From Acidimicrobiia bacterium (GTDB lineage Bacteria; Actinomycetota; Acidimicrobiia; Acidimicrobiales; Poriferisodalaceae), in assembly GCA_022824805.1 (NCBI GenBank), contig JAJDZE010000075.1, positions 1 through 42,389 of the forward strand: a stretch of 42,389 nucleotides of DNA. The letters are read 5' to 3'. A model generated the notes under the pieces. The model was not told where the DNA came from and searched no databases. It worked only from the letters and a program-made list of their open reading frames with translations. The position numbers and the translations under genes are program-made. Each line of letters begins with the position of its first letter. The first letter of the stretch is position 1. Below, in pieces: positions 1 through 7,008 of the stretch.

Positions 1-2
1 GC

Positions 3-383
3 TGGACGGCCGATCTCGTTGACCCCCTCACCGGCGAGACCGGCACCCTGCGGCTCGTCACCGACAACGGCCCGTGCTTCAAGTCAGGGCGCTTCGCTGC
101 CTGGATCGCATCCAAGCGCCACATCGCCCACATCCGCACACGCAACCGCGCCCCGTGGACCAACGGGGTCATCGAGCGTTTCTTCGGCGCCGCCAAATAC
201 GAGCACCTCTACCGCCGCGACATCACAGACGGCACCGAGCTCGCCGCCCAGGCCCACGCCTACCGGACGACCTACAACACGATCCGGCCCCACGAAGCCA
301 TCGCCATGGCCCGACCCATCGACCGCTACCGACAAACCCCGACCACCCAACCACCAGACGACGAAACCGCCCCGAAAACTTGA
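3..383 (+). pseudogene. IS3/IS481-type transposase, C-terminal part of the integrase core
   Basis: The reading frame is open from the window edge to a TGA, giving about 126 residues. It holds the second and third catalytic positions of a DDE integrase core: Asp in LVTDNG and, 36 residues later, Glu in NGVIERFF. A YNTIRPHEAI-type C-terminal motif follows, typical of rve-domain transposases. The N-terminal half lies outside the window, so it cannot be said whether the gene is intact. The stop overlaps a probable terminal sequence of the element. Assignment to a transposase is firm; the choice between IS3 and IS481 is not. Confidence 0.85.
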
Positions 384-392
384 CACGGGACA
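381..392. repeat. probable right terminal end of the insertion sequence
   Basis: Directly at the transposase stop lies TGACACGGGACA, which reads TGTCCCGTGTCA from outside inward. Actinobacterial IS3/IS481-type elements often end in sequences of this kind. The partner end is outside the window, so this is inference from position and resemblance. Confidence 0.4.
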
Positions 393-756
393 GACCTGCG
401 GGTCGGCGGCATCGAGACGGTCCCCGAACGCGGCGACGACCTCGGCTACCACGGGGCGAACCGATCGCGAGATGGCGCCGAATTGCAACGCGGGGAACCA
501 GGTGGTGCTTCTGCCCCGCAGCCCGATCAGCGTTCCGCTGCGCTACCGATAGGACGGTGCCTGACGGGAGACCCCGAGCATCGCTCACACCCGAGCGGTG
601 TCATAGCGCTCACCCACAGCAGCTGACCACGCCGCTGAGGCAACAACCGACTCCGCCGAGGTGTCGCCGAGCGCTGCGCCGCTCGTCTGCCCGCTCGGCG
701 GAGCATGGCCGAGGGAAGACCGCAGCAAGGGCCGAATCCGGATCGGCTAGCGGCCG
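393..756. other. gene-free stretch right of the insertion sequence
   Basis: About 360 bases in which I recognise no gene on either strand. Several open frames cross it because of the high GC content, but none resembles a known protein and no ribosome binding site decides a start. It probably holds decayed sequence next to the insertion sequence and the upstream region of the RelA/SpoT gene. Confidence 0.5.
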
Positions 757-1545
757 GTGCGGATTAGCCTGCCCGTCCACATGGCTCGAAGGGTGTTTGC
801 GTCGTTCGGCTCCTTGGGCGATGTGCGGCGGGCCGGCGGTGTACTGCGCCGAGCGCTGTTGGCGCAGGACCCGGTTCCGACCGTCGAGGAAGTCCGCCAT
901 GCCCGCCAGGCTGTCGAGGCGTACCGGTCTGCTCACGCGGCTCCTCTGCACGCTGCCTACATGGGGCTGCGGTCTTGCTTGAGCACTGAGGGTCTCAATG
1001 CTGACCTGTCTCGGCGCCTCAAGCGGCTGCCCACGATCGAGGACAAGCTTCGGCGCCTCCCAAGAATGGATCTGTCAAGCATGCAGGACGTCGGCGGCTG
1101 CCGAGCAGTGCTCGACAGCCAAGAAGGGGTCGCCCGCATGGTTTCTCGTTTCCGCGCCAACAGCCTCAGACGCAACGGGCAACCCGACAAGATCAGGGAC
1201 TACGTGTCCCAGCCGCTGGTCTCGGGGTATCGAGCTGTACACATCTACACGAGGTACCACGGTCGGCGGATCGAAGTGCAGCTCCGCACCCGCGAACAGG
1301 ACAGCTGGGCCAAGATCGTCGAAGACCTGACCAGCAGGACCGGCATCGACATCAAGAACGGTGACGGACCCGAGGACGTTCACGTCCTGCTGAGGCGACT
1401 CTCGGAACTCCTGTCCATGACTGATCCCCTGAGGCCGCCTGACGATGAACTGCAGGACATCCTGACGCGGCTCGCCACGGTGTCATTGTTCGGCGACGCG
1501 GTACGATCAATTGGCCCGGTTCGCCAAGGTCTCGGACAGGACTGA
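757..1545 (+). CDS. RelA/SpoT-domain protein, candidate toxSAS toxin
   Basis: This 262-residue protein has a (p)ppGpp-synthetase-type nucleotidyltransferase domain and no HD hydrolase, TGS or ACT domain. Visible motifs are a basic IEDKLRRLP stretch (residues 94-102), DVGG (111-114), the GYRAVH loop with Tyr158 and His162, and EVQLRT (173-178), where long Rel enzymes have EIQIRT. The helix after that motif reads QDSWAKIVED rather than the usual MHxxAE. Small stand-alone members of this superfamily are either alarmone synthetases or toxSAS toxins that modify nucleotides or tRNA ends. The stop codon overlaps the next gene's ATG, which favours a two-gene toxin-antitoxin operon. The start is a GTG; an ATG at 781 is an alternative, and neither has a clear ribosome binding site. 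Confidence 0.8.
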   Translation: MRISLPVHMARRVFASFGSLGDVRRAGGVLRRALLAQDPVPTVEEVRHARQAVEAYRSAHAAPLHAAYMGLRSCLSTEGLNADLSRRLKRLPTIEDKLRRLPRMDLSSMQDVGGCRAVLDSQEGVARMVSRFRANSLRRNGQPDKIRDYVSQPLVSGYRAVHIYTRYHGRRIEVQLRTREQDSWAKIVEDLTSRTGIDIKNGDGPEDVHVLLRRLSELLSMTDPLRPPDDELQDILTRLATVSLFGDAVRSIGPVRQGLGQD

Positions 1546-1817
1546 TGGGAAAGCACCAGACGTTTGAGTTTCTCATCACGTTCGATCACGACGCGAGAAC
1601 GCAACTGAGTCTCGAGCAGTTCAGCGACACTGCACAAGCGCTCGAGGCGTACGGCGTGCGCGAGGAGCAGTACCGGAGCAATCCCCGGGTCGAGGTCGTG
1701 CTGTTGGGCGCGGAGTCAGTGGACGCCATCAAGGTCACGCACTCCAACTACTTCGACGACACCGTCGACGCCTTGGACAACCTGCGTGTCAGCCTGGGGG
1801 CTGCCGCGGCCAGCTGA
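1545..1817 (+). CDS. small acidic protein, candidate antitoxin of the RelA/SpoT-domain protein
   Basis: This 90-residue protein is not a family I can name. It is acidic, begins MGKHQTFEFLITFD, and has a conserved-looking centre (VEVVLLGAESVDAIKVTHSNYF) that suggests a small alpha/beta fold. It has no membrane segment or signal peptide. Its ATG shares the A of the preceding TGA stop (TGATG), so translation is almost certainly coupled to that of the RelA/SpoT-domain gene. toxSAS toxins are commonly neutralised by a small neighbouring protein, so an antitoxin role is a reasonable inference, but nothing in the sequence proves it. A perfect 20-bp palindrome overlaps its stop codon. Confidence 0.65.
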   Translation: MGKHQTFEFLITFDHDARTQLSLEQFSDTAQALEAYGVREEQYRSNPRVEVVLLGAESVDAIKVTHSNYFDDTVDALDNLRVSLGAAAAS

Positions 1818-1832
1818 TCGATATCGATCAGC
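1813..1832. repeat. perfect 20-bp palindrome over the stop codon
   Basis: GCTGATCGATATCGATCAGC is a perfect palindrome with no loop, centred between 1822 and 1823. It covers the TGA stop of the candidate antitoxin gene. No T-run follows, so it is not a standard intrinsic terminator; a protein binding site is possible. Confidence 0.7.
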
Positions 1833-1918
1833 GAGCCACGCAGTCTGGCGCAGGCTGCCTCAAGGCAGAATCCGAAGCCTCCTGCGCGCAGAGGCCCGAC
1901 CTCGCGGGGCGGCCGTGC

Positions 1919-2221
1919 TCAGAATGCCCAGTAGGCCCAGTGACGAGTTGAACCACATCGGGGACTGTCGCAATATGACAGTCCCATCCCAGGGTGAATC
2001 ACCCAGGCGTGCTTCGCTGCGGACGAACCGAGATAACGGGTCAGCGTCGGCCAGTCCTCATGGTTGCCGTCGACAGCGTCGGGGTCGCTGAACGGGCCGG
2101 CCATGGCGTCGCACATGAAGCACTCCGCCACGTAGACCCGTTCAGCGTCAGAGCGGCCGTCGTCACCCTCACCGGCGGCGGCGTTTGCAGGCACGTGCCG
2201 CGCGGCGGCGTTTGCGTGCAC
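1919..2221 (-). CDS. hypothetical protein, doubtful
   Basis: A 100-residue frame with a middle part that looks protein-like: a CFMC pair, then GNHEDWPTLTRYLGSSAAKHAWVIHPG. The first 18 residues overlap the 3' end of the nucleotidyltransferase gene in another frame, and the C-terminal third is encoded across a repeat found again at 33491. The Cys pair could be part of a metal site. No family recognised, no clear ribosome binding site; it may be a chance frame or a decayed gene. Confidence 0.3.
   Translation of the reverse strand: MHANAAARHVPANAAAGEGDDGRSDAERVYVAECFMCDAMAGPFSDPDAVDGNHEDWPTLTRYLGSSAAKHAWVIHPGMGLSYCDSPRCGSTRHWAYWAF
1961..2001. repeat. hairpin repeat, copy 1
   Basis: A 9-bp inverted repeat, GGGACTGTC (1961-1969) and GACAGTCCC (1977-1985), is followed by CCAGGGTGAATCA. 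The same arrangement, about 40 bases long, recurs at 33491-33532 beside an IS110 remnant. It is probably the end or insertion target of a mobile element. Confidence 0.75.
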
Positions 2222-2924
2222 GCTTCGCTCGGCGGAGTTCCTTGGAGTGCCCTTGCCACGCCTCGGTGAGACATTCTGCTGCGAAGTAGCTCATCTTGGG
2301 GGTGCGCAGATGCGGCGGCAGGGCTTCCTCGATGAGATCGAGGAGTTCTGTTTCGGCGACGATGCCGAGCTCGCGGATGAGCACCGCACCATCCACGCGG
2401 TCGATCGGTCGTCCTGAGGCGAGCTTCATGGCGAGCACATAACGGGAGCCTGCCGAATCGACAATCAAGTGTTTACCGTTGAAAATCCGCTGCGGATCGA
2501 GCGGGAGGTTGACTCGCTTGATCTTGGCTGCGTCGTTGAGCCAGTCGGACCGCAGCCCCGGGTGCTGCTGGCTGACTTGTTCGACCGCGGCGCGCAGTTC
2601 CGCTGTGATGCCTTCTGAGATGACGTCGATGTCGTGTGTTCGACGGTCATCGGTCTTGGCGAGCAGCACTGCCCCGCCGGCTATGTAGAGATGGTAGGGA
2701 TCTTCCGGCGGCGAACCGTCAAGGATGTCGTCGAGAGCTGCGAGGTACTGCCCCATCTCCTCAGCACCGAAAAGCAGCTCCGTTGACAAGGCGTCGCCCG
2801 CTGCGGTCGCAGCAGCGTCCGCGTCGGCGCTGCGACGCTTCCCAGTTCGAGAGGCGCGCCGGTCGTGGGCTCGCACACGGGAACCGTCTTTGCGCTGATG
2901 AGCTCGCACCCGTCTTCGCGCCAT
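2169..2924 (-). CDS. nucleotidyltransferase-fold protein (DUF6036/AbiEii-like)
   Basis: A 251-residue protein. Residues 80-105 carry the nucleotidyltransferase signature: GGAVLLAKTDDRRTHDIDVIS, that is a GG helix start followed by a DxD pair in HDIDV, as in MNT and AbiEii-type enzymes. Proteins of this class often serve as toxin or antitoxin in two-gene modules, where they transfer NMP groups to a protein or tRNA partner. The N-terminus has a basic motif (MARRRVRAHQRKDGSRVRAH) and the C-terminus ends in a very Arg/Lys-rich tail of about 25 residues, which could bind nucleic acid. A 159-residue gene lies 44 bases upstream on the same strand. Substrate and partner are not visible. Confidence 0.7.
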   Translation of the reverse strand: MARRRVRAHQRKDGSRVRAHDRRASRTGKRRSADADAAATAAGDALSTELLFGAEEMGQYLAALDDILDGSPPEDPYHLYIAGGAVLLAKTDDRRTHDIDVISEGITAELRAAVEQVSQQHPGLRSDWLNDAAKIKRVNLPLDPQRIFNGKHLIVDSAGSRYVLAMKLASGRPIDRVDGAVLIRELGIVAETELLDLIEEALPPHLRTPKMSYFAAECLTEAWQGHSKELRRAKRARKRRRAARACKRRRR

Positions 2925-2968
2925 GCGTTAGGGAATGGCCTGCGGTTGTGCACCCATCGTTTCGCCTG

Positions 2969-3448
2969 TTATCGGAACCCGTGAACTCGATAGTCGTCGA
3001 GGTCGACAGGAAGGAACCACACATCGTGGATGCGGCACACGTCGACGGCGTGCTCTCGCACATGTCGTGCCCATCGGGCTGTGTGCATCGGCTTGCCGTC
3101 GAGAGCGATCGTCCGTTTCGCTGTGTGCGAGGTCACCCAGTCCGGCACAGGCACACCGTCTCGGAGACACAAGGCATGCACCAGCGCGGCTACGCGCGCC
3201 AAGTCGTCCCTGCGTTGTGTGAATCGATGCCGCCAGCGTGCCCGCCGCGGCGGTGCCGTCGACACGGCGATCCGTTGCTCTTGCGATGCCACCGCCCAGT
3301 TCTTGGCGTATTGGCGGAGCACACCTAAGCCGGTGCCGTTGTCGGCCATCAGCCGCGGCAGGTCGCATGCTCGCCAAGTCGCCCAAGCGGGCAGCGCCAA
3401 GTCAGTGACGCCGGGAGGCTGAGCGGCCGGCTCGACGGCAGCGTTCAT
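2969..3448 (-). CDS. hypothetical protein upstream of the nucleotidyltransferase
   Basis: A 159-residue, Trp- and Arg-rich protein with no membrane segment or signal peptide and no family I recognise. The start is an ATG (MNAAVEPAAQPPG). The middle (residues 50-100) is predicted by eye to be helical and basic; the C-terminus ends in a DVWFLPVDLDDYRVHGFR-type acidic/aromatic segment. Its stop is 44 bases before the nucleotidyltransferase start, same strand, so the two are likely one transcript. By analogy with MNT- and AbiE-type modules it could be the regulator or antitoxin, but that is inference from position only. Confidence 0.5.
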   Translation of the reverse strand: MNAAVEPAAQPPGVTDLALPAWATWRACDLPRLMADNGTGLGVLRQYAKNWAVASQEQRIAVSTAPPRRARWRHRFTQRRDDLARVAALVHALCLRDGVPVPDWVTSHTAKRTIALDGKPMHTARWARHVREHAVDVCRIHDVWFLPVDLDDYRVHGFR

Positions 3449-3520
3449 GCCGCGAAGCCTACGCCACCTCGCTTGGTGGCCCGCCGACGCTCATGCCGAG
3501 GCCGCCGGCAGCGGCCTTGT

Positions 3521-4288
3521 TCATGTCGGATTCCATGCCAGCAGTTGCGCCATCTCGCCGAGCCGGTCGATGTCCTCCCAGTGCTTCGGCAGGCGCCGCA
3601 GCACCTGGCGGCGTTCGCGCCGCATGCGGCGGGTGTCGTGCCGTACGCCAGGTTCTGTTTCGAGTGCCCATGCGAGCTTGTGGCGACGCACGAGCAGCGG
3701 ACCGCCGCCGCGTGACAGCAGTATCTCTGTGAGCCTGTCGGCGAGCGACTTAGCCGACGGAATACGGGGCTCGCGGCGTCCGTGGTGCTGGAACGCTTCG
3801 AGGATAGTGACCTCATGCCATGAGAGCTCGCGTCGTCTCTGATTGGGGCAGAGCACCAGTTTCGGCTGACGGTGCGGGAATGGCGGCAGTTCGCAGGACT
3901 CGTCGAGCACTGCGAAGCTGGGCCGGATGACGCCTTGATGGATCCAACCGACGGCTTCGAGCGCTGAGGAGCCGGCAAGTCCTGATCCCGCCGGCAGCAG
4001 CACACGTGCAGCTCGGTGCGAGTCGAACTCGACTCGCCGGTAGCTGTTCTCGTGTCCGTCCGGCTGCCGCGCGTAGACGCCTTCCATCATCTTGACGATC
4101 AGCGGCGGTTCGGCTTCGAGCAGGTTCGCGATGGCTTCTTGGGCCGAGTCGATGTCGCCGGGGACTCCGGCTGGGGTGAAATAGCGTCGCGGCGGCACGA
4201 GACGGATCCATCTGGCGGCCGCGTCGACGTCCGACGTGCTGTCGATGTCGGCGTCAGGTTCGTGTTCGTCGGATGCGTGGGCGGACAC
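3521..4288 (-). CDS. hypothetical protein
   Basis: The frame is open up to 4483, but its first 65 codons run over the end of the metallophosphoesterase gene in another frame, and their composition (Arg/Pro-rich) is not protein-like. The GTG at 4288 gives a 255-residue protein starting VSAHASDEHE and avoids the overlap. The body is rich in Arg and acidic residues, without membrane segments. Recognisable stretches such as IRLVPPRRYFTPAGVP and LSWHEVTILEAFQHHGRREP do not bring any family to mind. It follows the metallophosphoesterase gene by 35 bases on the same strand and may be co-transcribed with it. Confidence 0.5.
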   Translation of the reverse strand: MSAHASDEHEPDADIDSTSDVDAAARWIRLVPPRRYFTPAGVPGDIDSAQEAIANLLEAEPPLIVKMMEGVYARQPDGHENSYRRVEFDSHRAARVLLPAGSGLAGSSALEAVGWIHQGVIRPSFAVLDESCELPPFPHRQPKLVLCPNQRRRELSWHEVTILEAFQHHGRREPRIPSAKSLADRLTEILLSRGGGPLLVRRHKLAWALETEPGVRHDTRRMRRERRQVLRRLPKHWEDIDRLGEMAQLLAWNPT

Positions 4289-4323
4289 GCTGGTCAGCGT
4301 AGGCGTCGACGCCTGGCGTCCGT

Positions 4324-4944
4324 CTAGCTGTGCGGCAGCGGTTCCAGATCGGCGGGGCCGGCTTCGATGAGAGCAGCGATGACGTCTTCGTGGACGGGAC
4401 GGAAGTCCCACGCGTCGACACCGACGTTGATCTGGCGGCCTCGTTGCCGCCACTGCTGATGGTTGTGGCCGTGAATCAGCCACTTGCCGTCGTCGTCGGG
4501 CCGGTGAGCGGCGAACTTGAGCTCGTACTCGTCATGAATCCGGTACGGGAAGTGATGCGCCCGCACTTTGCGTCCGGCGATGGTGAACAGGCCGGGACTG
4601 TCGACGATGCGAGCGAAACCGCCGATCTGGTAGTAGTCGCGGCGTGCTGCTTCGGGGGTGCTGCCCCGTTTGCGGCGGCTGTGTCCCGTCCAGCAGCGGT
4701 CATGATTGCCGGGCACCAGAATTTTGACGCCGCGCAGCCGCTCGACATGCGCTGCGAGCATGTCGGCGGGAACGCCGAGGGCGACGTCGCCGAGGACCCA
4801 CACCTCGTCGCTGTCGCCGACGACAGCGTTCCAGTTCGCCACGAGCGCTTCGTTCATCTCGTCGACGTCGCCGAACGGACGGTCGCAGTACTCGATGATC
4901 TTGCGATGCCCGAAATGCGGGTCGGCGGTGAACCAGCGGCTCAT
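4324..4944 (-). CDS. calcineurin-like metallophosphoesterase
   Basis: A 206-residue protein with every block of the calcineurin-like phosphoesterase fold: Asp8-x-His10, Gly52-Asp53, GNHD (79-82), and the two-histidine HGHNH block (158-162). These residues bind a two-metal centre. The family hydrolyses phosphoesters of nucleotides, phosphoproteins or nucleic acids; members with this short form and an N-terminal WFTADPHFGH motif are usually annotated only as phosphoesterases. There is no signal peptide, so the protein is cytoplasmic. Substrate unknown. The ATG start is followed directly by the family motif and is secure. Confidence 0.9.
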   Translation of the reverse strand: MSRWFTADPHFGHRKIIEYCDRPFGDVDEMNEALVANWNAVVGDSDEVWVLGDVALGVPADMLAAHVERLRGVKILVPGNHDRCWTGHSRRKRGSTPEAARRDYYQIGGFARIVDSPGLFTIAGRKVRAHHFPYRIHDEYELKFAAHRPDDDGKWLIHGHNHQQWRQRGRQINVGVDAWDFRPVHEDVIAALIEAGPADLEPLPHS

Positions 4945-5103
4945 GCCGTCAATTGTGCCAACTGCGGCCTGGCAGCCGGCGCGAGGCCGCTATTCGGTCT
5001 GACCGTTGTTCGGCCGTGAGCTTCAAGGGTCCGCCATGCCGCAGCCGCCGAGCCAGTGTGCTGGCCAGCAGATCGCCGAGGGCGATCTCGTAGGATTCGC
5101 TGA

Positions 5104-6660
5104 ATGTCTGAGCCGACTATGGACGAGCGGTTGGAGGAGCTGGGCCGTCGCCGCGACGAAGCGTTGAACGCCGGCACCGAGCGGGCCGTCCAGCGGCAGC
5201 ACGACAAGGGCAAGATGCTTGCCCGCGAGCGCATCGAGTACCTCTTCGACGAGGGCACCTTCCACGAGCTCGACATGCTGGCCCGCCACCGGGCGCACGA
5301 TGTGGGCCTCGACGAGCGCCCCTACACCGACGGCATCATCACCGGCTGGGGCAACATCGACGGCCGCAAGGTGTTCGTGGCCAGCCAGGACTTCACCGTG
5401 TTCGGCGGCGCTCTCGGCGAGGTGTTCGCCGAGAAGACCCACAAGGTCATGGACCTCGCCGAGTCGGTGGGCGCGCCCATCATCGGCCTCAACGACGGCG
5501 CAGGCGCCCGCATCCAAGAGGGCGTGGTCTCGCTGGCGGGCTACGGCGGCATCTTCCGCCGCAACGTGCTCGCCTCGGGTGTGATCCCGCAGATCAGCGT
5601 GATCATGGGGCCGTGCGCCGGCGGTGCGGTCTACTCGCCCGCCATGACCGACTTCATCTTCATGGTGCGCGACTCCAGCCACATGTTCATCACCGGCCCC
5701 GACGTGGTGAAGACGGTCACCGGCGAGGACGTGACGCTCGAAGAGCTCGGCGGCGCCGGCTCGCACAGCACCAAGTCGGGTGTGGCGACGTTCGTATCCG
5801 CCGACGAGAAGGCCGTGCTCGACGACGTGCGCTACCTGCTGTCGTTCCTGCCGTCGAACAACCTCGACGGCCCCCCGGTCGTCGAAGCCGCCGATGAGCC
5901 TGACCGCTCGTGCCCGACGCTGCGCGACCTCATGCCGCAGAGCCCCAACGTGCCCTACGACATGAAGCAGGTGATCGGCGAGGTCGTCGACGACGGCGAG
6001 TTCTTCGAGTACCACGCCGCCTGGGCCGGTTCGATCGTGTGCGGATTCGCCCGGCTCAACGGCCGCTCAGTGGGCGTGGTCGGCAACCAGCCGATGGTGA
6101 TGGCGGGCGTGCTCGACATCGAGTCGTCGGAGAAAGCGGCCCGCTTTGTGCGCTTCTGCGACGCCTTCAATATCCCGCTGCTGACCTTCGTGGACGTGCC
6201 CGGCTTCCTGCCCGGCGTCGACCAGGAGCACGGCGGCATCATCCGCCACGGCGCCAAGCTGCTCTACGCCTATTGCGAGGCCACCGTGCCTCGGGTGCAG
6301 GTCATCACCCGCAAGGCCTACGGCGGCGCCTACGTCGTGATGGACTCCAAGTCGGTCGGCTGCGACGTCAGCTTCGCGTGGCCCACGGCCGAGCTGGCCG
6401 TGATGGGCCCGCAGGGCGCGGTGGAGATCCTGAACCGGCGCGAACTCCAGCAGGCCGCCGATCCCGAGGCTCGCAAGGCGGCGCTGGTCGACGAGTACAG
6501 CCGCAAGTACGCCAACCCCTACATCGCGGCCGAGCGGGGCATCGTGGACGCGGTCATCGACCCTGCCGAGACCCGCCAGAAGGTCATTGCCGCGTTCGAC
6601 ATGATCGGCGCCAAGCGCGAGGAACTGCCTCGCCGCAAGCACGGCAACGTGCCCTTGTAG
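5104..6660 (+). CDS. pccB: propionyl-/acyl-CoA carboxylase beta subunit (carboxyltransferase)
   Basis: 518 residues, the usual length for PccB/AccD5-type subunits. It transfers the carboxyl group from biotin to propionyl-CoA (or another short acyl-CoA), giving methylmalonyl-CoA. Two crotonase-fold carboxyltransferase halves are evident. The N half includes GLNDGAGARIQEGV and the oxyanion-hole region MGPCAGGAVYSPA; the C half includes FVDVPGFLPGVDQEHGGIIRHGAKLLYAY and RKAYGGAYVVM. The ATG is preceded by an AGGA ribosome binding site. The biotinylated alpha subunit is not in the window. A short epsilon subunit gene follows by 14 bases, as in many actinobacteria, and the CoA-transferase and ethylmalonyl-CoA mutase nearby fit a propionate/C4-acid role. 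Confidence 0.93.
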   Translation: MSEPTMDERLEELGRRRDEALNAGTERAVQRQHDKGKMLARERIEYLFDEGTFHELDMLARHRAHDVGLDERPYTDGIITGWGNIDGRKVFVASQDFTVFGGALGEVFAEKTHKVMDLAESVGAPIIGLNDGAGARIQEGVVSLAGYGGIFRRNVLASGVIPQISVIMGPCAGGAVYSPAMTDFIFMVRDSSHMFITGPDVVKTVTGEDVTLEELGGAGSHSTKSGVATFVSADEKAVLDDVRYLLSFLPSNNLDGPPVVEAADEPDRSCPTLRDLMPQSPNVPYDMKQVIGEVVDDGEFFEYHAAWAGSIVCGFARLNGRSVGVVGNQPMVMAGVLDIESSEKAARFVRFCDAFNIPLLTFVDVPGFLPGVDQEHGGIIRHGAKLLYAYCEATVPRVQVITRKAYGGAYVVMDSKSVGCDVSFAWPTAELAVMGPQGAVEILNRRELQQAADPEARKAALVDEYSRKYANPYIAAERGIVDAVIDPAETRQKVIAAFDMIGAKREELPRRKHGNVPL

Positions 6661-6674
6661 CGGGTGAGCGACCG

Positions 6675-6881
6675 GTGACAGCGCCTGTGATCGACGCTTC
6701 GCGCGTGGCCATCGCGCCCGCAGCGACTGCGGAAGAGGCCGCCGCCATTGTCACGGCGCTCGAGCTGCTGTGGCCCCGTCCGGTCCCGGCCGCGCCGCAT
6801 GCGGCGACATCCAGCAAGTGGCGCTTCAGCGGCCGCCCCTGGCAAGCTCCCACGTCCTGGCCGGCCGTCCGCTACCGCTAG
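6675..6881 (+). CDS. accE: acyl-CoA carboxylase epsilon subunit
   Basis: This 68-residue protein starts at a GTG 14 bases after the beta subunit gene. It has the two hallmarks of actinobacterial epsilon subunits: an N-terminal helix of the form ATAEEAAAIVTALEL and a C-terminal W..SGR.W..P..W block (here KWRFSGRPWQAPTSW). In Streptomyces and Mycobacterium these small proteins bind the alpha-beta carboxylase complex and raise its activity. The gene is easy to miss, because its frame continues an open frame antisense in meaning to pccB. Start choice: the GTG at 6664 leads to an early stop, so 6675 is the first usable start. Confidence 0.85.
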   Translation: MTAPVIDASRVAIAPAATAEEAAAIVTALELLWPRPVPAAPHAATSSKWRFSGRPWQAPTSWPAVRYR

Positions 6882-6883
6882 CC

Positions 6884-7008
6884 GTGCCCGGAGGCCCGAA
6901 CACCGCTGCGGTCATGCCGCTCGACGGCCTGCGGGCGGTGGATTAACTGTGTCCGAAGGCCCGAACCACGTTGCGGTCATGCCGCTCGACGGCCTGCGGG
7001 TCATCGAT
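6884..7008 (+). repeat. imperfect tandem duplication of the CoA-transferase gene start
   Basis: Bases 6884-6943 and 6949-7008 match at about 51 of 60 positions. The second copy is the start of the CoA-transferase gene. The first copy reads as a 20-codon frame beginning VPGGPNTAAVMPLDGLR and ending in TAA. It looks like a decayed duplicate of the gene's 5' end. Confidence 0.85.
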
